Source of the DNA: Streptomyces griseomycini
Lineage (GTDB): Bacteria; Actinomycetota; Actinomycetes; Streptomycetales; Streptomycetaceae
Reading direction: 5' to 3'
Assembly (NCBI RefSeq): GCF_014203535.1
Contig: NZ_JACHJI010000011.1
Coordinates: 1 to 64,000 of the forward strand
DNA length: 64,000 nucleotides
The position numbers and the translations under genes are program-made. Below the pieces are notes generated by a model, which did no database searches, was not told the origin of the DNA, and worked only from the letters and a program-made list of their open reading frames with translations. How positions within the stretch are numbered: position 1 is the first letter of the stretch; each line of letters begins with the position of its first letter. Shown here piece by piece: positions 1-9,229 of this stretch.

Positions 1-3000
1 CCCGGTCACCCACACCCACACCACGCCCCGCCAGCCACCCGGCCAACGCACACGCACGCGCATCCAGCTCCGCGTACGACAACGACACACCCTCGAACAC
101 CACCGCCGTCGCCCCCGGCGACCGCCGCACCTGCTCCACGAACAGATCCGCCAACGACACCGAAGGCACCACACGCCCGGTCGCGTTCCACTCCTCCACC
201 ACCCGCCGCCGCTCACCGGACGACAGCACGTCGAGGGCGCTGACGGGACGTGCGGGGTCGGCGCACGCCTGGTCGATGACGCGCAGGAGTCGGTCGGCGA
301 GGAGGTGGGCCGTGTCGGGGTCGAAGAGGTCGGTGCTGTACTCGAGGCCGCCGTACATCCCGGCCGGCGAACCGTCGGCGGTGAAGCGCTCGCCGAAGTC
401 GAAGGACAGGTCGAACTCGGCGGTGCCGGTGTGGCTGGGCAGCAGTTCGGCGTCGAGTCCGGACAGGCGGCGCAGGGCGCCGATGCCGTCGTGCCGGTAG
501 GTGTTCTGGAAGGCCAGCATCACCTGGAACAGGGGGCTGCGGGACAGCGACCGGGAGGGGTTGAGTTCGCCGACGAGCCGTTCGAAGGGCACGTCCTGGT
601 GGGCGTAGGCGGCGAGGTCGGTCTCCCGGACGCGGGCCAGCAGCTCGGCGAACGTGGGGTCGCCGGACAGGTCCGTGCGCAGCACCAGCGTGTTGACGAA
701 CACGCCGACGAGCTCCTCGAAGTCCTCGTGGACGCGTCCGGCTGTCGGGGAGCCGATCGGGATGTCGTCCCCGGCGCCGAGCCGGGACAGCAGGGCGGCG
801 AGGGCGGCCTGCATCACCATGAAGACGCTCACGTCGTGGGCCCTGGCGACGGCGGCGATGCGTGCGTGGAGTTCGGCGGGGACGTCGAAGGCGTGGTGGG
901 CGCCCGCACCGGTGGAGACGGCGGGGCGGGGGCGGTCGCCGGGCATCGGCAGTTCGTCGGGCAGGTCCGCCAGGGCCCGCCTCCAGTGGGCGAGTTGGCG
1001 GTCGCCGAGGCTGTCGGGGTCGCCGGGCTCGCCGAGGAGGGCGTGCTGCCACAGGGCGTAGTCGGCGTACTGGAGCGGCAGCGGTGCCCAGTCGGGGGCG
1101 TGGCCCTGCCGGCGGGCGGCGTAGGCGGTGGCCAGGTCGCGGACGAGGCGTTCCATGGACCAGCCGTCGGCGGCGACGTGGTGGACGACGAGCAGCAGGA
1201 CGTGCTCGGTGCCGGACGTGGTGAACAACCGGGCGCGCAGGGGCGGTTCGGTGGCCAGGTCGAAGCGTTCCCGGGCAGCCCGGGCGAGGGCGGTGTCCAG
1301 TTCGCCGGGCTCGACCGGGAGCACCGGCAGCACGGGGTGTGCCTCGTCCGCGGGCAGGAAGGTCTGGCGCAGGCCCTCGGTGTCCTCGGTGAGAAGGGTG
1401 CGCAGCGGCTCGTGGCGGGCCACGACGTCGGCGAGGGCGGCGCGCAGGGCTTCCCGGTCGAGGTCGCCGGCGAGCCGGAGGGCGGCGGGGATGTTGTGGG
1501 TGGCCGAGTCCTGGGCCTCCAGGCGGTCCAGGAACCACCAGCGGCGCTGGCCGTAGGAGGCGGGGACGCGTTCGGGGCGGTTGCGGACGGCGACGGGCCG
1601 TGCGTCGTCGGCGGTGCCGGCGTCCGCCGACGCGAGGACGCGGGCCAGGCCGGCGGGGGTGGGCGTGTCGAACAGCTGGCGGACGGACACGTCCGCCCGG
1701 AAGGCGGCGCGGATCCGGGCGGCGAGACGGGTGGCCAGCAGGGAGTGTCCGCCGAGGGCGAAGAAGTCGCTGTCGGGGCCCACCTGGGGCAGCCCGAGGA
1801 CGCGTGCGAACAGCTCGCAGAGCAGTTCCTCCTGCGGGGAGCGGGGCGTGCGGGCGGGGGCGTCGTCGGCGTACTCGGGGGCGGGCAGCGCCTTCCGGTC
1901 GAGCTTGCCGTTCGGGGTGAGCGGCAGGGCGTCCAGCAGCACGATCGCGGCGGGGACCATGTACTCCGGGAGCGCGTCGGCCAGTTGCTCGCGCAGCGAG
2001 TCGGGGTGGGCGCCGCCGGACGGGACGGCGTATCCGACGAGCCGCAGGTCGCCGGGCCGGTCCTCCCGGGCGACGACGACGGCCTGGGCGACCTCGGGCA
2101 GCCGGGCCAGCCGGTTCTGGACCTCGCCGAGTTCGATGCGGTGGCCGCGGATCTTGACCTGGCCGTCGGCCCGGCCCACGAAGACGAGGGTGCCGTCGTC
2201 GCACCTGCGGGCGAGGTCGCCGGTGCGGTACATGCGGGCGCCCGCGTCGCCGTGGAGGCCGGCGTGGGGGTCGGCGACGAAGCGTTCGGCGGTGAGGCCG
2301 GGACGCTTCCAGTAGCCGCGGGCCAGGCCGGTGCCCGCGATGTAGAGCTCGCCGACGACGCCCGGGGGCACGGGGCGCAGGGCGCCGTCGAGGACGTAGG
2401 CGCGCGTGTTGGTGAAGGGCCGGCCGATGGGCACGGGGCCGTCGGGGCTGGGGGTGCCCGGGTCCAGCCGGTGGTCCAGGCAGTTGACGGTGGCCTCGGT
2501 GGGGCCGTACGCGTTGTAGACGACCGCGTCGGGGTGGCGGCGGCGCCAGCCGTCGAGGACGCCGCCGTGCAGGGCCTCGCCGCCGATGACGAGGGTGTCG
2601 CTCGGTGACGCGGCATCGGGCAGGGCGTCGAGGAGCTCCAGGTGGCTGGGGGTGACCTTCATGAACGTGGGCCGGTCGCCGGTCCGGGCGGTGTCCTCGC
2701 CCAGTTCGGCGACGCGGACGGTGCCGCCGCTGACGAGCGGTGTGTACAGCGCCGTGACGGTCAGGTCGAAGGCGACCGGCGAGTGCAGGAGGGAGGTTCC
2801 CGCGGCGGCCGGGTACTCGCGGCGGGCGCGCTGGAGGTAGGCGGCCAGCGAGCGGTGCTCGACCACCACGCCCTTGGGGCGGCCCGTCGAGCCGGACGTG
2901 TAGATGACGTACGCGGGGTGCCTCGGCAGCGGCCCGTCGGTGTGCCGGTCGGCGGTGTCCTCCGGGGCGTCGGCCGTGTCGGGGTCGTCGACGAGGAGGC

Positions 3001-4726
3001 GGCGGCGTGAGGCGGGCGCGGGGACCCGGTCGGCGAGCCGGCTGTCCGTCACGACGAGGGCGGGGTCGCAGTCCTGCAGCATGTAGCGGATGCGGTCCGC
3101 CGGGTAGTGGGGGTCGACCGGCACGTAGGCGGCGCCGGTCCGCACCACGGCGAGCAGGGCGACCACCAGGTCGGCGGAGCGGGGCAGTACCACCGCGACG
3201 AACGTCTCCGGGCGGGCCCCGGCCCGGCGCAGCCGACGGGCGAGGCGGTCCGCGCGGGCGTCCAGTTCGGCGTACGTCAGGACGGTGCCGTCGACGTCGA
3301 GGGCCGGACGGGTGGGGGTGCGCCGCACCTGCTCGGCGAACAGGGCGGGAAGGGTCGTCCCGGGTGTGTCGCGGGCGGTGTCGTTCCACTCGACGAGCGC
3401 GCGGTGCGTGTCCTGGGCGTCCAGGACGTCGGCCCGTCCGACGGGCAGGGCGGGGCCCTCGAGCAGCCTGGTGAGGAAGCCGAGGAAGCGGTCGCGGTGG
3501 GCGAGGAGCGCGGTGTCCTCGTACAGGTCGGGGTGTGCGTCGAAGTCGAGGCGGATGCCGCCGGAGCCGTCGGGGGCGCCGCTGATGTGCACGGAGAGGT
3601 CCCTGACGCGTCCGGTGGACAGCTGGCGGGCGGTGACGGTGCGGCCCGCGAGCTCGATGGACAGGTCCTGGGCGACGAGGTTGACGACCGGTCCGGTGAG
3701 CGGGTGCGCCGCGGTGCGGCCGAAGTCCCGGTGGAGGTCCTCGCCGCGGTAGCGCTGGTGGCGGACGGCGTCGCGCACCTGCCGGTCGGCCTGGGCGACC
3801 AGGTCCTCCAGGGTGGCGGCGGGGTGTACGCGCAGCCGCAGCGGCACCTCGTTGGCGAGCATGCCGGGGGTGGTGAGGGCGGCGCGGCTGGTGCGGGCGG
3901 AGACCGGGAAGCCGAGGACGACGTCCCGCACCGAGGTGAGGCGGTGCAGGTAGGCGGCGACGGCGGCGACGAGGACGACGGTCCAGCGGGTGCGGGCCGT
4001 GCCGGCCGCCGCGAGGAGGGTGGCGGCCTGCGGCTCGGACAGCCAGGTCCCGGCGCGCAGTTCGCTGTGCGCGGGCTGTGCGGAGCCGCCCGCGAGGCGG
4101 GGCGGCTCCGGCGGGTCGGCGAGGGCGTCGCGCCAGTACGCCCCGTCCCGGTCGTGGGCCGGGGAGCCGAGGTAGGCGGCGTCCTCCGCCAACAGATCGT
4201 GCAGGGTGCCGAACGGGGCGGCGGGTGCCTCGGCGCCCTTGGCCAGCGCCGTGTACAGCTCGGCGATCCGGCGGCAGTGGAGGATCTGGCCCCAGCCGTC
4301 GAGGGCGATGTGGTGGTAGCGGAAGGCGAGAACGTGGCGGTCCGGGGCGAGGCTCAGCAGCGCGTGCCCGTACAGCGCGTCCCGGCCGGGGTCGACGGGG
4401 GTGGCGAGATCGTCCCGCATCCAGGCGAGGGCGGCGGCGTACGGGTCGGCTTCGCCGGTGAGGTCGACGTGGCGCGGGGGTGCCGCGTCGGGCACGGTCC
4501 ACAGCCACAGGCCCTCGTCGTCCTCGGTGAAGCGGGCGCGCAGCGCCGCGGTGTCCTCGACGGCGCGGACGACGGCCCGGTCGAGCAGCCCGGAGTCCAC
4601 CGGCGCGTCGATGTCGAAGAACACGCCGCAGTTGTAAAGCGGGCTGCCGGGCTGCAACTGCTGTGCGACCCAGACGCCCAGCTGCGCCGATGACGCACGG
4701 TAACGCGGGGTTCCGCCCTTGGACAT
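1..4726 (-). CDS. Non-ribosomal peptide synthetase, C-A-PCP-C-A..., 3' end cut by the window
   Basis: This is the first-acting NRPS of a lipopeptide assembly line, at least 1575 residues, running off the left edge. The start is the ATG at 4726 (MSKGGTPRYRASSAQ). Domains in order: C1 with HHIALDG near residue 139; A1 with YTSGSTGRPKG near 605; PCP with GGHS near 995; C2 with HHVAADG near 1182; then the beginning of a second A domain after about 1500. Pocket residues read by eye from A1 (FDLTVT, K at 278, V-G, A, V-N) give DLTKVGAVN, close to aspartate codes of calcium-dependent lipopeptides. The fatty acyl-AMP ligase and ACP lie just upstream in transcription, so C1 is inferred to be a starter condensation domain that N-acylates the first residue. 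No epimerase follows the first PCP. Module identity is firm; the Asp assignment is an inference from the code. Confidence 0.93.
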   Translation of the reverse strand, partial: MSKGGTPRYRASSAQLGVWVAQQLQPGSPLYNCGVFFDIDAPVDSGLLDRAVVRAVEDTAALRARFTEDDEGLWLWTVPDAAPPRHVDLTGEADPYAAALAWMRDDLATPVDPGRDALYGHALLSLAPDRHVLAFRYHHIALDGWGQILHCRRIAELYTALAKGAEAPAAPFGTLHDLLAEDAAYLGSPAHDRDGAYWRDALADPPEPPRLAGGSAQPAHSELRAGTWLSEPQAATLLAAAGTARTRWTVVLVAAVAAYLHRLTSVRDVVLGFPVSARTSRAALTTPGMLANEVPLRLRVHPAATLEDLVAQADRQVRDAVRHQRYRGEDLHRDFGRTAAHPLTGPVVNLVAQDLSIELAGRTVTARQLSTGRVRDLSVHISGAPDGSGGIRLDFDAHPDLYEDTALLAHRDRFLGFLTRLLEGPALPVGRADVLDAQDTHRALVEWNDTARDTPGTTLPALFAEQVRRTPTRPALDVDGTVLTYAELDARADRLARRLRRAGARPETFVAVVLPRSADLVVALLAVVRTGAAYVPVDPHYPADRIRYMLQDCDPALVVTDSRLADRVPAPASRRRLLVDDPDTADAPEDTADRHTDGPLPRHPAYVIYTSGSTGRPKGVVVEHRSLAAYLQRARREYPAAAGTSLLHSPVAFDLTVTALYTPLVSGGTVRVAELGEDTARTGDRPTFMKVTPSHLELLDALPDAASPSDTLVIGGEALHGGVLDGWRRRHPDAVVYNAYGPTEATVNCLDHRLDPGTPSPDGPVPIGRPFTNTRAYVLDGALRPVPPGVVGELYIAGTGLARGYWKRPGLTAERFVADPHAGLHGDAGARMYRTGDLARRCDDGTLVFVGRADGQVKIRGHRIELGEVQNRLARLPEVAQAVVVAREDRPGDLRLVGYAVPSGGAHPDSLREQLADALPEYMVPAAIVLLDALPLTPNGKLDRKALPAPEYADDAPARTPRSPQEELLCELFARVLGLPQVGPDSDFFALGGHSLLATRLAARIRAAFRADVSVRQLFDTPTPAGLARVLASADAGTADDARPVAVRNRPERVPASYGQRRWWFLDRLEAQDSATHNIPAALRLAGDLDREALRAALADVVARHEPLRTLLTEDTEGLRQTFLPADEAHPVLPVLPVEPGELDTALARAARERFDLATEPPLRARLFTTSGTEHVLLLVVHHVAADGWSMERLVRDLATAYAARRQGHAPDWAPLPLQYADYALWQHALLGEPGDPDSLGDRQLAHWRRALADLPDELPMPGDRPRPAVSTGAGAHHAFDVPAELHARIAAVARAHDVSVFMVMQAALAALLSRLGAGDDIPIGSPTAGRVHEDFEELVGVFVNTLVLRTDLSGDPTFAELLARVRETDLAAYAHQDVPFERLVGELNPSRSLSRSPLFQVMLAFQNTYRHDGIGALRRLSGLDAELLPSHTGTAEFDLSFDFGERFTADGSPAGMYGGLEYSTDLFDPDTAHLLADRLLRVIDQACADPARPVSALDVLSSGERRRVVEEWNATGRVVPSVSLADLFVEQVRRSPGATAVVFEGVSLSYAELDARACALAGWLAGRGVGVGDR

Positions 4727-4819
4727 GCTCACATCCGCCCTTCCTCCGGCTCGTTCGGGACGTGCGCGCCGGTGCCCGGGACGAGCCGTCGTCCCGGGCG
4801 GGCGCTGCGGTGGTGCGGG

Positions 4820-5089
4820 TCAGCCGCCGTCGGCGATCCGTGCGGCGAGGTGGGCCGCGAGGAGCGCGACGGTGGGGTACTCCCAGGCGACGTCGGGGTC
4901 CACGGGCAGGCCCCAGCGGTCCTCGGCCTCCCCGGCCAGGGCGACCGCCTGGAGGGAGTCGAGGCCGTACTCGGCCATCAGGACATCCGGCTGGATCTCG
5001 TGGCCGGCCCGGTCGAGGAGGACGCCGATACGCTCGGCGAGCCACTGGCGGACCTCGGTCTCGGACACGGTGTGCGCGTGCGCGGTCAT
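4820..5089 (-). CDS. Acyl carrier protein for lipopeptide initiation
   Basis: An 89-residue free-standing carrier protein. The phosphopantetheine site is the DSL motif in YGLDSLQAVAL, near residue 46. Its ATG overlaps the stop of the upstream acyl-AMP ligase gene (ATGA), and the NRPS start follows 93 bp downstream. This is the classic order ligase-ACP-NRPS, in which the ligase loads a fatty acid onto the ACP and the starter C domain transfers it to the first amino acid. Length and motif are normal for the family. The identity of the fatty acid cannot be read from the sequence. Confidence 0.9.
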   Translation of the reverse strand: MTAHAHTVSETEVRQWLAERIGVLLDRAGHEIQPDVLMAEYGLDSLQAVALAGEAEDRWGLPVDPDVAWEYPTVALLAAHLAARIADGG

Positions 5090-6834
5090 CGCGGCTCTCC
5101 CGGGGTGATGACGCTGGCGTACTCGCTGTCCAGGCGTCCGGTGGTGAACAGGTCGCGCATCGCGGAGCGTTCGATCTTGCCGCTGGTGGTGCGGCGGACC
5201 GCGCCGCGGCGCAGCAGCAGCACCGCTGCCGGGACGACGCCGAAGTCCCGGGCGACGGTCTGCCGGAGGGCGGCGGCGAGCGCCGTGAGGCGGGGCCCGC
5301 CGAGTCCGGCGCGCACCTCGTGCGTGACGACGAGGGCCTCCTCGGGGTCCCGGGTGTCGCGCGGGTGGACGGGCGCGGCGAACACGGCGCCCACGTTGGC
5401 GAGTTCCGGATGGGCGGTGCGCAGTTCGTGCTCGATGTCCTGGGGGTACAGATTGCGGCCGTGGAAGATCATCACGTCCTTGATGCGGCCGGTCACGTAG
5501 AGCTCGCCGTCGTGGACGGTGCCGAGGTCGCCGGTGCGCAGATAGCCGGTGTCGCCGTCGGCGGTGGTCGCGCGGAAGGTGGCGGTGGTGGCGTCGTCGT
5601 CGCCCCAGTAGCCCAGGGCGACGTTGGGGCCGCGCAGCCACAGCTCCCCGATCCGTCCGGCGGGCAGGCGCCGGCCGGTCTCCGGGTCGACGACGGCCAC
5701 GTCGAAGCCGTGCGCGGTGCCGTTGCTCGGCAGGTCGCGCCCGCCCGCGGCGGTGGGCACGGGCCGGAACTCGCGCCGTGCCAGGGCATCGCCGTCGACG
5801 GTGGTGACGACGGGCTCGCGGGGCGGCGCGCCCGAGACGAACACCGTCGACTCGGCCAGGCCGTAGCAGGGGGAGGCCGCCTCGGGGCGGAAGCCCGCGG
5901 CGGCGAACCGCTTGGCGAACTCGGTCATGGTGCCGGCCTGAACGGGTTCGGAGCCGTTGACGGCGTAGCGCCAGCGGGACAGGTCCAGGCCGTGGATCTG
6001 CTCGTCGGTCACCTTGCGGCAGCAGTAGTCGTAGCCGAAGTTGGGCGCGGCGGACCACACGACGTCGTACGTGTCGATCATGCGCAGCCAGTGGTGGGGC
6101 CGCTTGAGGAAGGCCGTCGGGTCCATCAGGACGCAGGTGCTGCCGTGGAAGAGGGCGGGCAGCGTCTGCGCCATCAGGCCCATGTCGTGGAACTGCGGGG
6201 CCCAGCCCCCGAACCGGGCGCCCTCGGGGACCTCGAGGGTGGAGCAGAGGGTCGCCGCGTTGGTGAGCAGGTTGCCGTGGCTGATCATCACCCCCTTGGG
6301 GGTGCCCGTCGACCCGGACGTGTACTGCAGGAGGGCCAGCGTCCCGCGGCCGGCGGCCGGCGGCGTCCAGCCGTCGGGGGACGGCAGGTCCGCGTCGTCG
6401 GCGACGAGCAGGGGCACCTCGTCCAGCTCCTCCTGCTGCGCCCAGTCCCGGACGGCCGGGAGGCTCGCGGTGCCGGTGAGGACGGCGGACGCCCGCGAGT
6501 CGGCGGCGATCGCTCTGACCCGCCTGCGCTCGTGCGGGAAGCGGCCGGGCAGGGGGGCCGGTACGGCGACCATGCCGGCGTACAGGCAGCCGACGAACGG
6601 GACGATGAATTCCGCGGGCGGGCAGAGCAGCAGGATGCGGGACCCGGCGGGAAAACGGCTCTGCAGCCGCACGGCGAGCTGCCGGGCGCGGGTGTCGAGT
6701 TCTGCGTGGGTCAGGTGCACGGCATCCCGCCGCTCCGGATCGCGTACCCATATGAGCGCGTCCTGTGCGGGGCGTTCGGCGGCCCAGTGCCGAAGGAGTT
6801 CCGTGGCATTGGCAGCGGTGCTGACTTCCGACAT
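5086..6834 (-). CDS. Fatty acyl-AMP ligase (FAAL)
   Basis: A 582-residue ANL-superfamily enzyme that adenylates a fatty acid and passes it to the partner ACP. Visible motifs are LLQYTSGSTGTPKGVMISH (P-loop, A3), the GLAES core region, and a C-terminal KDVMIFHGRNLYPQDIE, which is the form typical of FAALs rather than CoA ligases. The start chosen is the ATG at 6834 (MSEVSTAANATELL), preceded by GAGGAA about nine bases upstream; an in-frame start at 7137 would add an unlikely basic leader. It is the first gene of the FAAL-ACP-NRPS operon and has a recognisable promoter just upstream. Confidence 0.92.
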   Translation of the reverse strand: MSEVSTAANATELLRHWAAERPAQDALIWVRDPERRDAVHLTHAELDTRARQLAVRLQSRFPAGSRILLLCPPAEFIVPFVGCLYAGMVAVPAPLPGRFPHERRRVRAIAADSRASAVLTGTASLPAVRDWAQQEELDEVPLLVADDADLPSPDGWTPPAAGRGTLALLQYTSGSTGTPKGVMISHGNLLTNAATLCSTLEVPEGARFGGWAPQFHDMGLMAQTLPALFHGSTCVLMDPTAFLKRPHHWLRMIDTYDVVWSAAPNFGYDYCCRKVTDEQIHGLDLSRWRYAVNGSEPVQAGTMTEFAKRFAAAGFRPEAASPCYGLAESTVFVSGAPPREPVVTTVDGDALARREFRPVPTAAGGRDLPSNGTAHGFDVAVVDPETGRRLPAGRIGELWLRGPNVALGYWGDDDATTATFRATTADGDTGYLRTGDLGTVHDGELYVTGRIKDVMIFHGRNLYPQDIEHELRTAHPELANVGAVFAAPVHPRDTRDPEEALVVTHEVRAGLGGPRLTALAAALRQTVARDFGVVPAAVLLLRRGAVRRTTSGKIERSAMRDLFTTGRLDSEYASVITPGEPR

Positions 6835-6893
6835 GACCGTCGATTCCTCGATTCTGCGGTCAGGAATTGATGCACGATCATCGACGGGCTGCG

Positions 6894-6923
6894 ACGCTAG
6901 TCGGCCCGCGAAGCAGGCGTCAA
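6894..6923 (-). promoter_or_regulatory. Predicted sigma-70-type promoter of the FAAL-ACP-NRPS operon
   Basis: Read on the minus strand, TTGACG (6923-6918) and TAGCGT (6899-6894) are separated by 18 bp. This fits the principal Streptomyces promoter consensus. It would start transcription about 50 bases before the FAAL ATG. The assignment is by consensus only. Confidence 0.5.
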
Positions 6924-6985
6924 GGAAAGGGATCTCGGGCGACCGTCTTCCCTTCTGTTTTCGTGGGTTTCGCGGAGGGCTCTTT

Positions 6986-7004
6986 CCAGGGTTCTTAAGC
7001 CTGG
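6986..7004. promoter_or_regulatory. Inverted repeat upstream of the lipopeptide operon
   Basis: The 19-bp sequence CCAGGGTTCTTAAGCCTGG is a near-palindrome: seven of nine position pairs are complementary, with perfect CCAGG/CCTGG ends. It lies between the FAAL promoter and the end of the ArsR-type regulator gene, about 60 bp upstream of the predicted -35 box. It is a candidate operator for that regulator; there is no direct evidence of binding. Confidence 0.3.
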
Positions 7005-7093
7005 ACTTCAGCAGTCTCCGCGGCGGCCAGCAGGATCTTTCACTCTCGCCTGAATGACCGTCGCGGACGTCCCCAGCGGGATGTGGAGCGGTT

Positions 7094-8059
7094 TCACGCC
7101 GCGGGCTGACGGAACTCGCCCGCAATCCGCTGTTCACCCTTTCCGGAACCGCGCCCGGATTCCCGGACGCGCATGCCCAGCAGGGCCATTCCGAGGGGGG
7201 TCACGGTGTGCAGGACGGTATTGCGATTGCGGTGCGTGGTGATGAGTCCGGACTCCCGGAGAACCGCGGTGTGCTGGCTGGCACCCGCGGAGGAGATGCC
7301 GAGCGTCCCGGCGAGTTCGGAGGTGGTGCGCGAGGTGGTGAGGGCGCGCAGGGCCGCCGCCCGGGTCCGGCCCACCAGCGCGCCGAGCGCCTGCCCGGTG
7401 TTGTCGGGCTCGTCCCACAGTCCGGCGGCCTGCGGGAAGTCCGGCGACACGGCGAACACCAGGGCGGCCCCGCCGCTTTCCGGCAGGGAGCGGATCAGCA
7501 CGGCGGGCTGGTGCACCAGGAACAGGGACGGCACCAGGACCAGCCCCCGTCCGTCCAGGTGGACGTCCCGGTCGGGGCCCGGCACCTCCAGGACCGGGCT
7601 CTGCCACTGGATCCTGGAGTGCAGGGTCTCCAGCAGCCGGTCGACCCCGCCGGTCATGGTGATGCGGCCGCGGGCGTTGCACTCGTGCTCCAGCTGGTTC
7701 AGCACCCGGTTCCAGTACGGGGCGAGGGCGTACCGCCACACGTCCCGCACGGCGGCCAGGGCCTCGTCGCGGCCCAGGCCGAGGGCCCGCAGCGCACGGT
7801 CGCCCTCGTCCGGGGCCGCGTCCACCAGACAGAGCAGATCACCGGGTGCCCGTAACCGGCTCTGGGGCGAGGCGACCAGCGCGGCGAGCGCGGTGCGCTG
7901 GCGCAGGTGCTGGGCCAGCCGGTGGCGCCAGCGCAGATGCGCGGCGCTGCCGGGGCGGCCGAGCAGCCCCAGGGCGAAGACCGTCTCCGCGACCTGGCCG
8001 AGTGTGGGGCTCAGCCGGGTCCGCGCCAGGTCCTCTGCCGTGAAGTGGATTCTCTGCAC
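7094..8059 (-). CDS. ArsR-type winged-helix regulator with a TTA codon
   Basis: A 321-residue protein with a C-terminal winged helix. The stretch around residues 235-305 contains RTTSELAGTLGISSAGASQH, the recognition helix form of ArsR-like regulators. The long N-terminal part is shared by a Streptomyces-type subfamily of about 320 residues whose ligand is not known. The start is GTG at 8059 with GGGGAG nine bases upstream; a longer ATG form is possible. Codon 69 is TTA (7853-7855), the rare leucine codon read by the bldA tRNA, so translation is probably developmentally gated. It lies immediately upstream of the FAAL operon on the same strand and is the best local candidate for its pathway regulator. 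Confidence 0.8.
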   Translation of the reverse strand: MQRIHFTAEDLARTRLSPTLGQVAETVFALGLLGRPGSAAHLRWRHRLAQHLRQRTALAALVASPQSRLRAPGDLLCLVDAAPDEGDRALRALGLGRDEALAAVRDVWRYALAPYWNRVLNQLEHECNARGRITMTGGVDRLLETLHSRIQWQSPVLEVPGPDRDVHLDGRGLVLVPSLFLVHQPAVLIRSLPESGGAALVFAVSPDFPQAAGLWDEPDNTGQALGALVGRTRAAALRALTTSRTTSELAGTLGISSAGASQHTAVLRESGLITTHRNRNTVLHTVTPLGMALLGMRVRESGRGSGKGEQRIAGEFRQPAA

Positions 8060-8141
8060 TGTCCGTTTCTCCCCGGGACGGTCCGGTCGCTGTGCGACCG
8101 GTGCGGTACGGGCCATTGCCGAAGCGCCGGTCAAGCCGGCG

Positions 8142-8624
8142 TCAGGCGGTCCTGCCGGTGTCCGCCTCCCGCGATCCCAGGATCCGGACCGCTTCGTAGT
8201 ACACCCTCGCGAGGCTTTGGCACTCCGTGCGGCGCTCACCGCTGTAGGCGGCGCAGACCCGCATCAGATCCGCGTGGAAGGCGCTGTCCAGACGGTCCTT
8301 GTTCGCGGCGAACAGGCCGGCCGCCTTGTAGTTGCGATAACCGAAGTCGTGCCGGGCGCACGACAGCGAGAACGGATACCCGTAGGGGTTGTCCGGGGAC
8401 GTGGTGCAGTAGTCGGTGGACCAGTCGAATGCGTACGCCGCCCAGGCCGCCTGGTTCTGCCGTGCTGCGTACCACGACTGGTAGCTGGTGGCACTGGTCT
8501 GCGTCCATCTGGACAGGACCTCCAGTTTGTCGGCCGGAGCCGCCTGCGCGGGAGCGGCAGTGAAAAGTGCGGCGGCCACCGCGGCGACAGCTGCACCGGC
8601 CGAAAGACGCACCTGGCGAAGCAT
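8142..8624 (-). CDS. Secreted prokaryotic phospholipase A2
   Basis: A 160-residue secreted lipase. Residues 1-29 form a signal peptide ending in APAQAAPA. The catalytic segment CARHDFGYRNY carries the His-Asp pair of the prokaryotic phospholipase A2 family (Streptomyces violaceoruber type). Further cysteines lie in the DYCTTSPDN and MRVCAAYS segments, allowing two disulfides. Its mature size of about 130 residues matches the family. The start is the ATG at 8624 with GGAGGTG upstream. It sits 82 bp before the ArsR-type gene on the same strand; a role in the lipopeptide pathway is not evident. Confidence 0.92.
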   Translation of the reverse strand: MLRQVRLSAGAAVAAVAAALFTAAPAQAAPADKLEVLSRWTQTSATSYQSWYAARQNQAAWAAYAFDWSTDYCTTSPDNPYGYPFSLSCARHDFGYRNYKAAGLFAANKDRLDSAFHADLMRVCAAYSGERRTECQSLARVYYEAVRILGSREADTGRTA

Positions 8625-8798
8625 GCTGGACACCTCCGGAAGACAGGCAACGGCTCGTCTGAGCCCGACGGACGGAAAGCACGCGGGGTCGCCCGCGCCG
8701 TCCCATTCTGGGGGACCCGAATATGCACGCTTTATCGAGCGACTATGGCGCGACTTATTCGCCGGCCAGGGGTCTTGGACCGATGACGGGGAGGGCAC

Positions 8799-9229
8799 CG
8801 GTCAGGGCCGGTGAGACCTGCGGGAGGGTCCTTCGCGCCGGCCACGAGTACGTCCGTGCCGTGCTGCCGCGTCGGTGAGCACCCTCGGACGGGCGGCGGC
8901 GCAGCGGAGGCCGGAACCGGACGCGTCGACGCCGGACGGGGATACCGGCACACGGAGCCTCTGGTGGTGTCCGCCGTCTCGACCCGGGGCACGGGAGCCC
9001 GCGTCGGTCGCGTGCTCTGCCGCACCCGGCCGGCCGCACGCCTTGGCCGGGTGGGCCTCGATGCTCGTGTCACCCGCGACGGTGCCCGCCGCTGCGCCCC
9101 CCGCCGCACCGGGGGCTCGTCGGCCTGGTGCGCCGGCCCGGCACGCCCGCGCGGATCGCCGTCGGCTTCGGTGTCCCGCCGGGCTCGGCCCACGCGCCCG
9201 CACGACCGCCGTGATCGGCCTGCGCAGAG
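8799..9229. other. Intergenic stretch without a supported gene
   Basis: Upstream of the phospholipase A2 gene. All reading frames here are low-complexity Arg/Ala/Gly translations with no recognisable domain. It may hold degraded remains of the mobile element seen just after it. Confidence 0.4.

Noticed and set aside
213..5045. A minus-strand 1610-codon frame and several plus-strand long frames over the first NRPS
   Set aside because: Arg/Pro-rich translations without motifs. The true minus-strand frame, open from 4726 to the window edge, carries all C, A and PCP motifs in order.
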